Source: Danio rerio
Taxonomy: Eukaryota; Chordata; Actinopteri; Cypriniformes; Danionidae
NCBI RefSeq assembly: GCF_049306965.1
Contig: NC_133187.1
Location: 34,017,501 to 34,081,500 of the forward strand
DNA length: 64,000 nt
Direction: 5' to 3'
Shown here: one piece after another, positions 25,656 through 37,094 of the stretch
Position numbering within the stretch: the first letter of the stretch is position 1
How the letters are laid out: each line of letters opens with the position of its first letter
Program-made: the position numbers and the translations under genes
The notes under the pieces: generated by a model
Database searches by the model: none
What the model saw: only the letters and a program-made list of their open reading frames with translations
Told to the model about the DNA's origin: nothing

Positions 25656-26825
25656 TACAGTAAATATGCATTTTTATCATTTCTGCTGTTCTCCTTAGTG
25701 GACTCTATCTCGGTGTTATGCATAACTGTAAAAGTGTCTTCTCTTGCATGTGCAATTAGTTCTGCGCTTCCGTTAGAAATGTGAGTTTGACGTACCCTAA
25801 GCCTTATGTGTATAATTTATTGAAGAAAAAACAACACAACATGGCATTTGCTTTGTTGTGCATTCACTTTGCCTAACAGCGTAAAGTTAGACTGTTTACG
25901 GTAGATTATGAAGATCTATGTTTCTCCTTTAACGTGTGAATACTTTTGTGGTTCTATTAAAGATCAGATGAAAAAGTCCATCTGCATTGTGGCCTTTTGA
26001 AAGGATATTGCTTAAATCTGTCTATTTCTGGCTGAGTGTGCACTTCACACACACTTCACACCCTCGGCAAGAAAAATAGATTTTTTCCCTCTATAGCTGG
26101 TACTGTGTGAATATAAATAATATATACTTTATTTATTTATATTTATATATTCTTCCAGGAAATTTCAAATCACATTAAGGTTAATATGCTTGCCAACCTT
26201 GCATCTGATAGAAAAACAGTTCATTGATTAAGGAAATTACATCTTGAGTTAAATTATAAATATGAACTGTTGCACTGATATTACATAGAAAAATAAAACA
26301 AACAATTCTCAGTATTCAACAGTATGACCCATCAGCGTTAATACTATAATATAAAAACAATCAATATAATATGTAAAAACAACATATAAATAATACAATG
26401 AAATCATGTTCAATTAAACCAAAGTGGTTTAGACGTTGCTAATTTTTTGGTCATATTTAGAATTTATTGCTTCAGTTTTTGAAATTTAAAGTATGTCCTA
26501 GAAAATAATTACTTTTTACTTCCCTATATTCCAGAGTAATGTAATATAAATCAGGTAAAAATATTCTGAATTAAAAACAAAAAACAAAGATGATTAATAC
26601 AGTAGAAACTTTCCAGCATTGCCTTTCCTGCTGTTATTATATATTTAGAAAAAAAGTTATCTTATTTTACATACCTTTATTACTTACAAAACAAAAGGCT
26701 CTTTCTGAAAACGAACCTCTATATACATTTCTAGAGAGTGCCAAATATGTCCCAGGAGCTACGTTTTTTTTTTTTTTTTTTTGTGCAGTTTTTGTTTAGG
26801 CGAATCTACCAGAGGCCGCTGTTAA

Positions 26826-26866
26826 CTGACTGACTGACTGACTGACTGACTGACTGACCGATCGAC
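26826..26866. repeat. (GACT)n microsatellite
   Basis: About eight tandem ACTG units followed by two altered units (ACCG ATCG). Confidence 0.95.
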
Positions 26867-27994
26867 TGACCTAACAAATAGTATTTTCAAAAGCACGGAT
26901 TGACCTGCCCACCATGATTGACCCATCTCTGCATCTAATTAATGGCTTTAGCATTGTGCTTATAAATTCTTGCATTTTTTATATTTTTAAAAAGAAAAGT
27001 GTTATTTTAAATGGTATCTTACATTTCAAAACTTTACTGTTATATTACTATTTTCCCATTTTAAAGACTGTATTAATCTTACCAGTACCCAAACTATACT
27101 GTATGTACAAACTGTATTTGCAGATCTGTTATAATAATAATTGAATAATATAAGTTTTCATATTATATTTAATATATTAGTATATTTTTGTGCAAAAGGA
27201 ATAATTAAATTCTCTAATTTTAAATTATTTTCTGAAAGTATTCATGTGTTATTTTAATAATAATAATAATAATTTGTAATAACACGCAATGGGCCTTATG
27301 CACAGCTAGTGTTTTTCAGCCAGTGATAAACTTCCAGTGAAAGTTTAATGTGACCATTTTTAATTTACAAGCTTCCTTTTACAGCATCGATGTTGTATCA
27401 TAATTACAATATAATCAGTTAAATAGACTTAAGCACCCATTTGGTTGATAAAGCATAAAAAGGATGAAAGACAGGCGCCATCATTAGCAACAGGCTAATG
27501 CTTTTTGTTTTGGTCTGATACCCACTTTATATCAGCCAGGCAGTGAAGATTGCTGTTTTTTAAAGAAATCAGATCTGAAAAGCAGTGATTTTGTATGGGA
27601 TAACAATTAACCGGAAGCCCTGGCTGGGGCTGGCTGACTGAAATTATTGTCTGTGTGCATATACACCATTAAGAACCAGAATTGTTTTCTATGCTGAAAC
27701 AGTCCCTATAAGACACAATTCACAAATAAAAAAGTCACTGCTGCTGAAGATTCAGCAATTTGATGATGTCACCCTAAGTTAGGATTTTCCTTTTGAAATT
27801 CAATCAAGTAAACTCGCCACACCTGAAGCATTGAATGGTGCATAAGAAAATCACCATGTGCAAATCTGCAAAAGATGAAGGTCATGTGATGGAAACATCA
27901 TATATAATAAATTATTCATACAGCAAGTGCACTGTAAAGTAATGATCTCAAACTCAAATGATCTCAAAATCTATTGTGTTGAAATTCTTTACAG

Positions 27995-28178
27995 CATAGG
28001 TCTTAAACTGGATTCCTGGTGGGCCGCGGCTCTGCACATTAAGCTCCAACCATCTCCAGCTCACGCCTTCTTAATAGTCTAGTAGACTATTAGTTGGATT
28101 AACTGTGTTTGATTAGGGTGGAGCTAAACTGTGTGGAGCTGCAGCCCTCCAGGAATCCAGTTTAACACCTATGCTGTA
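27995..28178. mobile_element. Inverted-repeat MITE (CTCCAGGAA/TTCCTGG type)
   Basis: The left side reads ACTGGATTCCTGGTGGGCCG and the right side reads GCCCTCCAGGAATCCAGTTT, inverted copies. Further inside, GATTAGGGTGGAGCTAAAC and TGTGTGGAGCTGCAG match pieces at about 2585-2660 and 45240-45420, so the family is present at least three times here. Confidence 0.7.
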
Positions 28179-28469
28179 AAGAATGCCAACACAATAGATT
28201 TGTGTGAATAAGTTCTGTTAATGAGTTAAGTGTGAACGAGTTCAGTTAACTTATTCGTTTTTACAAATTTAGGTGAATTAAACGAAAAACTAGACTCTTT
28301 GAACTTTGAATTATGTTGGTTTAGCTCATTTTAAATAAGTAGTTTGAACAAACAGCTAACCCATTTTTTTTCAGTGTATTGATAGTATTTGATAGTATTT
28401 GATAGTATGATAGTATTGATACATTGTTTGTTTCTATTTTGAAATTGCCAGAAATGAACAGTCTAGACA

Positions 28470-28680
28470 GCACTGTATAAAATGCTGGGTTCCTCACAAT
28501 TCCCTTCATGTTGTTCCAACACAAATCAATTAAGTTAACTTAAAAGCTTTTACATATTTAAGTGGATTTAACATAAAAAATTTAATTGTCTCCAAAAAAA
28601 ATTGAAGAATGGTGTTGATTTAGCTTATTTTAAATACAGACAATAGTTTGAACAAGCAGTGAAAGAAATTTTTAGAGTGA
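28470..28680. mobile_element. MITE (CACTGTA...AAATGCTGGG family)
   Basis: Left end CACTGTATAAAATGCTGGGT, right end AAATTTTTAGAGTGA. It shares long phrases with the copy at 15584-15785 and with the stretch at 28190-28375 just before it (TTGTTCCAACACAAATCAAT, AAGTAGTTTGAACAA), suggesting two neighbouring insertions. Confidence 0.65.
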
Positions 28681-28845
28681 TCTTTATTGACTTTGAGTAT
28701 GACATGTCCTTTCAGAAATATTAGGAAGATGAGAGTAATGGCAATCAATGAATTACAAGTTACCACTTTCTGTCTTTTTTTTAACTAGTTGTGGTGTGTT
28801 TACAGTTTGTGCTCCACATGTTCCAGCATGTGGTTTAGTTGTTCC

Positions 28846-28940
28846 ACATTAGAGGAGGAGCGGCTCATCGTGGCCTACTTTCCTGAAGAGCGACGTCACG
28901 TCTGACTGCTTTAGCAACCAGTTCCCAAGGTAACAAAAAG
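28846..28940 (+). promoter_or_regulatory. CRE and X-box-like promoter patch (candidate)
   Basis: A GC-richer, CpG-containing stretch holds GAGCGACGTCACGTC (28889-28903), a CRE-like core, and GTTCCCAAGGTAAC (28921-28934), which matches the RFX X-box pattern GTNRCC-N2-RGYAAC except at one base. It is preceded by a usable acceptor (TGTTTACAG, to 28805), and GGTAACA could also serve as a donor, so part of it might be a non-coding exon. No gene starting here was recognised. Confidence 0.35.
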
Positions 28941-29434
28941 AAGAAAGACTAGTTCTATAGAAAATCCATTCGCCTTTTCACGCTTGTAAATCACTCGCTT
29001 TACTGTGCACTTCCTCTCCTCGGACTGTGTTTTTACAGTATATATAGATAACATACAGCAGATTACACTTCTGGTTATTCTTTCAGATTTGATGTTTTTT
29101 ATATGATATTTTGCACGGAAGTCAGTGTTCTCATTAAAATGTCCTTAGAAATAATTATCAAAATAATACTTTAAACTTCCATCACATTAAACTAACTTAA
29201 AATGACTTAAGAAATTAGGAAACATGGCTAATTTATAATAAACTTATTAAATGTTGTCATGATTATTTATATATTGTTTTACAGTGTAGTGAGTTTGACA
29301 GGAACATGTGCAATCTACTTTAATCCAGACAACAGTTTTTTAGTGAAGAGAGAGAGAAAGACTATTATAATCAATAACTAAATAAATAGATCCTGAAGAG
29401 GGAACTTAAGTCTGAGCATAACTGAAAGCTATAT

Positions 29435-29438
<4 letters not shown>

Positions 29439-29476
<38 letters not shown>
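29439..29476. repeat. Poly-T tract
   Basis: About 38 consecutive T, possibly the inverted tail of a retroposed sequence. No body of such an element is recognisable beside it. Confidence 0.9.
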
Positions 29477-29477
<1 letters not shown>

Positions 29478-32204
29478 GAGGGGGTTGTCAAAATTGAGAC
29501 CCCATCTTTAAATATTCTTATTTTGTGGCAACTTGTTTACATTTTGATTAGATTTTGGGAATGTTTTGTAAATCTTGGGATCTCTTTATAACCCAAAAGG
29601 TTAAGGCTCTTTAAAACAAAGAGTTCTGTCTAAGAAGTTGAACTCTAATTTGGTTTCACATGGTTCTGTTTGTGAGCCGATCAGCATTTTGAATACACAC
29701 AGGTGGACCAATCAGGATCATCTCAGATTCTAGATAAGGGATATTACGTCTATTTTAAAAATCATAGTTCTGTCAAATAAAGAGTGTTATACTATTGTCT
29801 TGAAATTTCCATTTCACATAGGAAGGTAAACCCAAAATGTAACACTTATTCACAAATTTAAAGTTAATAAACTCCTAGTTCTGGAAGTAAAAAAAGGTAA
29901 AAAGTCAAATCAAATCACTTTTATTGTCACATTATCAGCAGCATGTGTACTATAAAGAGTGAAAAGCTTAGGTTTGCTGGGAGCTTGCACATGGTGGCCA
30001 TGCTTGGCGCCATCATGGATTAAAAAAAAGTCAGTCAACATGATGTTTTGATGTTTTAGAGCCATTTTAAGTTGTTAAAGAGTTTTTGCATGGTTTTATT
30101 TAAAGGTTTTAAATCTGAAATGTAGTCAGGAGCATGTCTTAAATTACAATAGCTATTACAGTGGTAAATAACAGTAAACGCTTTCAGCAAAAAAAAAATT
30201 TTATTGTATGTCTAACTAAAATTAACATCTGTATTGGACAAAATATTTAGAACTGACTTTTATTCTTGAACTATAAAAACTTTTTGTCTTAATATATGGC
30301 ATAAATCAGCATTGAATGTAACTTGTTAACACATTAAATATAGAAATAATATGTAATTTAGCTTTTACAGTATAACTACTGTATAAAACTATTTGTATTT
30401 TCTTGTTTCAAATAATGTTTTGCAAGGTAGAACCACTTATTTATTTAGTTTTTTTTTATTATTAGAATTAGAGGTTAAGTTCAAAATCCAAATTTACAAA
30501 TTTGAAAGAATTTTGATTGGGCCTCTGTTATTTTCATGTATGTACTTGTTCTGCTTATTTAATTCTGCTTAATGTAGTTCATGTATTTAATATAGAATAA
30601 TAATAATCAATGCTACAGCATTTACTAATCATAATTCAACATTTACTAATGCATTATTAAAATCCAAATTCATGTTAACATTTCGTCACCCTAGAATTAT
30701 AAAGTTCTATCTGACATTTTTTGTCAAAATTGAGTTATTGACATATTCTTATTAAATGACAACTTATTTACATTATGGGATGTTTTTATAAGTTGTTTAC
30801 ATTTTAAGACATTTTAATTAAAAAAGCAAATGTTACACACAAACTGTTTGCTATCGAATGCAAAAACTTTGAAGCTCAATATCTCAAAATCATTCAGAAC
30901 GCAGACAGAACTTATAATTCCAAGGTGACGATTTGATAATGCACCATAAGTTAACATGAACTAACAATGAACAACTTTATTTTTGTTAACAATAATGAAT
31001 AAACACTGTAATAGATGTATTGTTTATTGTTTGTTAATAGTAAACTACAACCTTATTATAAAGCATTACCAATAGTACTAATTAAAGTCAAGGGTGCTCA
31101 TTGTAATTTGTTGAAAGGTTAGGTGGCTTCATAAAAGGTGGATTAGGTTATGAGAACAGTATAAGCATACCTTAAGTTAAAATCATTTTTGGGAGGGTGT
31201 TTAAGCTTGTTTTTGTGATTGCAGGTTACACCCGTCTGTTTACTAGTGACGCATTGTTCTAACCACCTATATAATGACAATGGAATATATGAAAGTACAT
31301 ATGAAACTATGCTGGTGCTTCAATAATAGCCATACTATTGACTTAAAATTCATTCTGAAACATTTTTAAACACATCTACCACCTTTTAATATTGATTTTT
31401 TTTTTTGCTGACTCACTACCTACAGTATATCTTTCCAAAATAACTGCTAAAGAAAAAACATATACATATAAAAACCTTGACTTAATTGTTTTAAAGGCTA
31501 TCAATGTAATTTTATTGGGTTTATTTGGTTGATATGAAATGATCATGGGTTTAAAAGAAAAAAATATATATAAAGTGCATTTATGAAGTGTGCTTCACAC
31601 AGGTGAGTGGGCGTGACAAACCACCTGTAGAAGCATTCTTCTATTAAAAAACAAACAAAAAAGAAACACTTTTCCTTCCTAACTCTAGTACTTAATTCTC
31701 TGAGCACAAGGCATGGGACGATAACAGTTTTCAAGGTATACAGCGGTTTAGAAAAGTCAAGTTTAAAACCGTTAAAATTTTCTGCAATACCGTTCCTAAG
31801 GTATGTGTACAATTTTTTATTTACCTTTTTCAGGACAACAGTATCTTCAACAGAAAAGATATTTAAAGATGCCATTTTAAATTCTTTTTTAAAAAATTGT
31901 TTTTGAAACAAATGAAGACAGCAGGAGTCAATAACTCATTTATCCTGACATATTTACTTTTCCAAAATATTTTAAATATTTCTCAAAAAAAAAAAATATT
32001 GTGTCCAAAAGGAAAAAAAAAAAATTGGCGTTTAACCCAGACATTTAAAAAGATATATTTTAAAGCAGTAGTCACCATACCTTGAAACAGTGAAGTCTTC
32101 ATCCAAGCTTATCATACTGTCAGAATCTTTTACCGGCTCATGCCTGCTAAGTAGGTATGACAGTAACAGTTCCTTTGTATAATTAGCATTTCTTGTTGAA
32201 TCGC

Positions 32205-32272
32205 TGAATGCCTCCTCAGATGTAAGTTGCTTTGGACAAAAGCATCTGCTAAATAACTAAAAGTAAATGTAA
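32205..32272 (+). repeat. LINE/SINE 3' tail (L2-type)
   Basis: Contains GATGTAAGTTGCTTTGGACA and AAAGCATCTGCTAAATAACT, the conserved 3' tail shared by L2-type LINEs and the SINEs they mobilise in fish. Only the tail is present. Confidence 0.7.
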
Positions 32273-32370
32273 TGTTACGCTTTGTTTTTGGTTCGTAACA
32301 TTTGAATGGTGGCCTACTTGTAGTGCAAAAAATCAGAGTGTCTTTGAATATTTATGTTTCTTTTTTTCAG

Positions 32371-32417
32371 CAGGAATACAATGATCTCCAAATCCAGCTT
32401 AACCTGAAGAAATCAAG
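32371..32417 (+). other. Orphan microexon-like segment
   Basis: Forty-seven bases lie between a very strong acceptor (TTTCTTTTTTTCAG) and a good donor (AAG then GTATGA). Read from the first base the segment is open and helix-like: QEYNDLQIQLNLKKS plus two bases. A CAGCAG acceptor allows a three-base shift. It lies between stxbp4 and hlf on the strand of both. I recognise no protein; it could be an alternative 5' exon of hlf, part of an unannotated transcript, or chance. Confidence 0.3.
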
Positions 32418-32597
32418 GTATGAATTAATCGCATAATTAAATGTTTGAACAATAACAGTTTTGTAGTTAATGCAGCAAGTGGTTTTGTAAACTAATGTTG
32501 AGAATGAAATATAATAATTTATTAAATATGTGGCTTGCGCATTTTTATCTGTATTTACTTTTGAGTAACAGCAATTCATAACTTTGATTTAATGTAG

Positions 32598-32912
32598 TCG
32601 GCGAAGCAGTGGTGCATTGGGTAGTGCTGTTGCCTCACAGCAAGAAAGTAGCTGGGTCGCTGGTTTGAGCCTCGGCTCAGTTTCTGTGTGGAGTTTGCAT
32701 GTTCTCCCTGCGTTCGCGTAGGTTTCCTCCTGGTGCTCTGGTTTCTCCCACAGTCCAAAGACATGTGGTACAGGTGAATTGGGTAGGCTAAATTGTCCGT
32801 AGTGTGTGTGTGTGTGGATATTTACTAGAGATGGGCATCCGCAGCGGTTCATGCCGCTGTGGCGACCCCTTATTAATAAAGGGACTAAGCTGACAAGAAA
32901 ATGAATGATTTA
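32598..32912 (+). repeat. DANA SINE, near full length
   Basis: The tRNA-like head has an A-box-like TGGTGCATTGGGTAGTGC and a B box, GGTTTGAGCC. Then follow GTGTGGAGTTTGCATGTTCT, CACAGTCCAAAGACATG, a short GT run, GGGCATCCGCAGC and a CGCTGTGGCGACCCCTTATT tail ending in GACAAGAAAATGAATGA. One central part (TGCAGCTGGAAG) is shortened. This is the most complete DANA copy in the window. Confidence 0.92.
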
Positions 32913-34132
32913 GTGTCATCAGATACTATTGCATTTCGCTCATCCTTAATGTATACAAATTGGACACTTTTTGCCTATGTAGTAAATAGTTTGCCTATAT
33001 GCCTATAGTTTGCATATAGTTAGGTTTTCTACTGAGAGGAGGTTGGTAAGACTGTGCATTTAGCCTTGGAAGAAAAAGGACAAATGTGAAAATACCTTAA
33101 AAGCTGGTGCAAACACATTTATACCACTCTGTGTGTTCGATACTCTCTAACTACATTTGTTAATCACTTATTACAAAACAATGTGTGTTTGCTAACTTTC
33201 TGTGTTAATGTAAAGCAATTAAATATGTCACATGCACGTTTTTAATCAATGAAATGTAAAAACATCTCGAATACATTTGCCTTTGCTTATTACAAAAGTA
33301 TATGTTTGCTAACTTGGTATGTTAATGCAAAGCCAGATTATTTAAGAACATAATTTATGAATAATACTGCAGCACGCTTACATCTGCTTAATGCTGAGAA
33401 TATATTAGAGCCATTTAGACTAAATTCTATCAATACAATGTGAAAATAACTATGTGAATAAAGCTGACAATTACAACTAGCCTATATCTAATACTAAGAC
33501 ATTTAGACACATTTGTATTGATAAAATGTGACATTCTTATTAAAGAAGTAATGTGTTTGCTAACTTTGTAAACTCATATAAAGTAGACAAGAATGAAAAA
33601 AATATATCAAAGTCTGAAGCACAGACATAAATCAATAAAATGTATGTATAATACTCTCTAATAATAATACTCTCTGTTTTTGCTTAGCCTACTCGTAGAT
33701 TCAGAAGCAGAGGAGCAGTGCAGTTCGAACTAAACCACGCCTCTTTATTTGACTGTGAGCATTTGATTTTTCCACCGCATGTGTGTACATGTGAGGGAAA
33801 CTTCCCTTTCAGTGCCAGATATTGGGATTCGGGCTTCGGAATTTTGTACGCTGGTGAATAATAGAACCTTAATAGATATTCAATGGATATTCATATTTCG
33901 AACTTGCACAAACTCTAGCCTACTCACAGAACGCAAAACATCACCCTCTGTTGTGTTGCCAGATCTCTCAATAAATGTAAGCAAGTTAGTCAAACTTAAG
34001 CACTTAACATTTAAAAAAATATTTAAACAGTAGTTTAATAACTAGCCTGTTATTGTTTGTGTGTCAGTGTGTATACAAAACAACTACAATTCAGAAAGAA
34101 CTACGTCAAAACTGGTAAAATTCAGTCTAAGG
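32913..34132. other. Intergenic, no recognised feature
   Basis: AT-rich sequence with a locally repeated phrase style (TGTTTGCTAACTTTCTGTGTTAATG at about 33188 and again, diverged, at about 33304 and 33550, spaced roughly 115-245 bp), suggesting an old degenerate tandem repeat. No exon-like segment was found. Confidence 0.45.
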
Positions 34133-34450
34133 CAGTGGTTCTCAAACTGTGGTACGTGTACCACTAGTGGTACGCAGGCTTCCTTCTAGTGGTACGCGGA
34201 AGAATGAAATATTTTTTGTACATGCTACACACATTTCAAAATTTATCAAAAATTATGTATATAATATGCCATATGACATATAGCCTATATTTCTGAGGTA
34301 ATCTGCCACGTTTTTTAAACTGTGCAGAGTTGTAGCTGCTTTACTGGGCCTACTAAGCTACTGTATTTCAATACTGCTCATTTTAGTGGTACGTGGAGAG
34401 ACAATTTTTTTATGAAGTGGTACTTGATGAAAAAAGTTTGAGAGCCACTG
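34133..34450. mobile_element. hAT MITE with intact 8-bp target duplication
   Basis: The termini CAGTGGTTCTCAAACT and AGTTTGAGAGCCACTG are exact inverted repeats. Both flanks carry the octamer GTCTAAGG (34125-34132 and 34451-34458), a perfect target duplication of hAT length. The ends resemble those of Charlie/MER5-type elements in mammals. No transposase is encoded. The undamaged duplication points to a fairly young insertion. Confidence 0.92.
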
Positions 34451-34639
34451 GTCTAAGGTATTTGTAAGACTTGCTTGCTGGGTAAACACATCCACCATCC
34501 ACCATTCACCAGTCATTCAGCACTCTGTTTATATATTAGGTTTTGACCTATAATCTATCTCATTATAATTATGGATGACAGCAAGTAAACAAAGTCTAAG
34601 GGTATGTTTGCACATCTAAAAAATAAGCTTAAAGATGAC

Positions 34640-34925
34640 TCTCGTACTCCCTGCATTCGCTGTAGTTTCCTCTGGGTGTTCCGGTTTCCCCCACAAGTCC
34701 AAAGACATGTGGTGCAGGTGAATTGGGTTGGCTAAATTGTCTGTAGTGTATGAGTGTGAATGAGTGTGTATAGATGTTTCCCAGAGATGGGTTGCAGCTG
34801 GAAGGGCATCCGCTGTGTAAAACGTGAGCTGGAAAAGTTGGCTGTTTATTTCGCTTTGGCAACCCTGGAATAATTAAGGGACTAAGCCGAAAAGAAAATG
34901 AATGAATAAATGAATGAATGACTCT
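34640..34925 (+). repeat. DANA SINE, head missing
   Basis: Starts within the body (CCTCTGGGTGTTCCGGTTTC), continues with CAAAGACATGTGGTGCAGGT and GTTGCAGCTGGAAGGGCATC, and ends with GGGACTAAGCCGAAAAGAAA and TGAATGA repeats. The tRNA-like part is lost. Confidence 0.9.
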
Positions 34926-35009
34926 CGTATATAAAATGAAGTCACATGCATTGCTCAGGTGTGATTTTTTTTTTTCACAGACTTCAGTGTAAAAATCTTG
35001 ATGGTTCTG

Positions 35010-35755
35010 GGGGTCTTATCTATCCAATGTGATCTTTATTTTGTATTTTCTATTGGATTCAAATTAGGTGATTGGCTGGGCTATTCTATGTCTTATTTCT
35101 CACTTTCTCTGAGAGCAGTTGAGAGTTTTCTTGGCTGTGTTTTGGATCATTGTCTTGCTGAAATGTCCACCCTGGTTCATCTTCATCATCTTGATAATGT
35201 AGATGCAGGGCCGGCGCGTCTATAGAGGCGACCTAGGCGGCAGTATAGAGTGGGCGGCGTCCGCGACACCTCCCTTACCACCCGCGTCCTCAGTTATGTC
35301 CGCGACACCTCCCTTACCACCTGCGTCCTCAGATATATTTGCGCATAGACGACAGAATAGAGAGGGCGGCGTCAGCGACACCTCTATCAGCACCCACGTG
35401 TCCTCAGTTATATCCGCGCATAGGGCGGCAGAATTGAGGTCTGCGACACCCGCGCGTCCTCAGTTATATCCGTGCATAGGGCGGCAGAATAAAGAGTGCA
35501 GTGTCCGCGACACCTCCCTCATCAACCGCGCGTCCTCAGTTATATCCGCACATAGTGCGCCGGAAAAGAGGTTCGAGACACCGCACTTCATTTTCATAAC
35601 CGGTCACTTTCGTTTTCAAATTGAGGTTGAGGGCGGCGTGATTGTCCTCTGCCTAGAGCGGCAGTTCAGCTTGCTCCGGCCCTGTGTAGATGTTAGACTG
35701 AATAACGAAAGGCAGAGGGTTGCTAAAAAACTTGTAATGGTCTGTTTCTACTGAG
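35010..35755 (-). mobile_element. Tc1-like transposase relic, split by a hAT insertion
   Basis: The plus strand reads ATTGGATTCAAATTAGGTGA, TTGAGAGTTTTCTTGGCTGT and GGATCATTGTCTTGCTGAAA, which I recognise as the complement of a common fish Tc1-like transposase gene. The relic is interrupted at 35198-35692 by the next element and resumes for only a short distance. Boundaries are approximate; no terminal repeats are visible. Confidence 0.6.
35206..35684. mobile_element. hAT-type element with internal repeats and intact target duplication
   Basis: Begins CAGGGCCGG and ends CCGGCCCTG. Both sides carry TGTAGATG (35198-35205 and 35685-35692), a perfect 8-bp duplication. The interior contains five diverged copies of a segment with TCCTCAGTTATATCCGC and GCGACACCTCCCT, at about 35287, 35326, 35401, 35457 and 35533. 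A long plus-strand open frame (35203-35754) crosses the element and runs past its right end into flanking DNA, with repeat-driven composition, so it is not called as a gene. Confidence 0.88.
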
Positions 35756-36340
35756 TGGTACGGTATGCTTTTATGGCCATTTCCGCTGTCAAAAGGAACC
35801 AAAAAGTTAACCCTACCACTTTTTTGGGTACCCATTCCAAAGGGTACCTAGCACGACAAAAGGGTACCAAAAGACTGAGCTAGACGCGCAGCTGAACACT
35901 ATTGGTTAACAGACAAATGTCACTAGTGCATGCACAAGCTAGAAGAATGAAGTGCAATTTTTAAATACACAACCAAGACATTACATCGCAATAATAATAT
36001 ATACATATAATAATGAATTGCTAGTAATGTAATGATGGTAATAATTACAGTATAAAGAAAAAAAGGACAACTATAATGACAAACAACAACAATAATAATA
36101 ATAATAAATCACAAGTACTACACCACTATTACTACAGAAAGTTACTGTACAATTACTGCTACAGCCACGACCACGATACTACTACAATGTCTACTACTAC
36201 TGATATTACACTGACTGCTACTACTGATACAATGTCTACTACAACTGAACTGATTCTCATATGATATGTGAACGACTCGTACAGCTTTAGGCCTACTGTG
36301 ACATTTCCACATAGGTACCCTTTAGCAGTGGAGACAAAAG
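35756..36340. mobile_element. Possible nonautonomous DNA element (GGTACGGTATGC/GGTACCC)
   Basis: GGTACGGTATGCTTTTATGG and a cluster of GGTACC motifs at 35756-35875 pair loosely with inverted text near 36300-36335 (ATAGGTACCCTTTAGCAGTG). The inside is simple-sequence-rich (ACTACT-type). The ends are uncertain. Confidence 0.4.
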
Positions 36341-36351
36341 CCTAAGGGTTT

Positions 36352-36455
<104 letters not shown>

Positions 36456-36799
36456 TTTCATTTATTACATATAACTTTATTTGTAAACTAATAAGGTTTG
36501 TTTTCTTGTATTTCTTTGGTTGTTACCAACATCTGGTGAAAACTTCAAGTCAACGGCACCTTTAGAAATTTGTTTTCTGAGAAAAACGGTGCCATGTTTA
36601 ATACATAATTCCCACACTGTATATATAATATTAAACATTTTGCTTTGCTGAAGAAAAATTGTCTCCCATATCTTCGGTAGCCTCAATTAAAAGCCTTTTT
36701 AAGTATGAACAAGGCTATACCTTTTATGTTGACTAAAACAAAACCACAAAACTAGTAATATCGAAAGTCTAAAGCATATTTGCAATGCGAGGATATGGC

Positions 36800-37094
36800 A
36801 ACACACTCTGAACTGCCATCCAGCAAGTGGAGCGAAAGTGTCCAGTTTGCCCCGCCTCCAACTGTTTGACGTCACATGCCTCAGTCTTGACACATGGTGA
36901 TTATCATCGCATTTCTTATTCACACACACATACACACGCGCGCGCACTCCACCTACTTCAAGCCACTTATGCCGGTGCTGTAGAGCAGGATCTCTCAGTT
37001 GTCGTTATTAGTCGAATGATCGCTTTTTACCTGTTATAGCTTTTCATTTCAATTCAGCTATTCAAAGAATTATTTTTACGGAATAAGAGAGATT
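36800..37094 (+). promoter_or_regulatory. hlf: hlf promoter and 5' UTR region
   Basis: Unique sequence just upstream of the hlf start codon. It contains a GC box, GCCCCGCCTCC (36849-36859), and a perfect palindromic CRE, TGACGTCA (36867-36874), followed by CACATG E-box-like hexamers (for example 36894-36899 in CACATGG) and a short CA/CG run. No TATA box is obvious. The arrangement suggests a cAMP/CREB-responsive, TATA-less promoter; the start site was not determined. Confidence 0.6.

Larger units (their letters stand above)
25656..28800. other. Intergenic, mostly unique AT-rich sequence
   Basis: Contains the possible distal stxbp4 poly(A) signal near 25958, a poly-T run near 26764-26783, a (GACT)n tract (26826-26866), an inverted-repeat element at about 27995-28178 and a MITE (28470-28680). 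No exon or gene was recognised; 27300-27950 looks unique. Confidence 0.55.
28941..32370. other. Intergenic, AT-rich, few landmarks
   Basis: Includes a short L2-like or SINE-like piece near 29915-30030 (AATCACTTTTATTGTCACAT), a repeat near 30930-31080 shared in style with 47400-48500 (TTAACATGAACTAACAATG), and an inverted-repeat element spanning about 31700-32095 (CGATAACAGTTTTCAAGGTA against ATACCTTGAAAC). Nothing coding is seen. Confidence 0.5.

Noticed and set aside
32598-32670. tRNA gene at the A/B boxes of DANA
   Set aside because: The boxes belong to the tRNA-derived head of the SINE. No cloverleaf with a proper anticodon arm or acceptor pairing is evident.
35203-35754. 183-codon plus-strand open frame
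   Set aside because: It lies across a hAT-type element with internal tandem repeats and runs out past its right end into unrelated DNA. The composition is repeat-driven, with no motif or initiation context.
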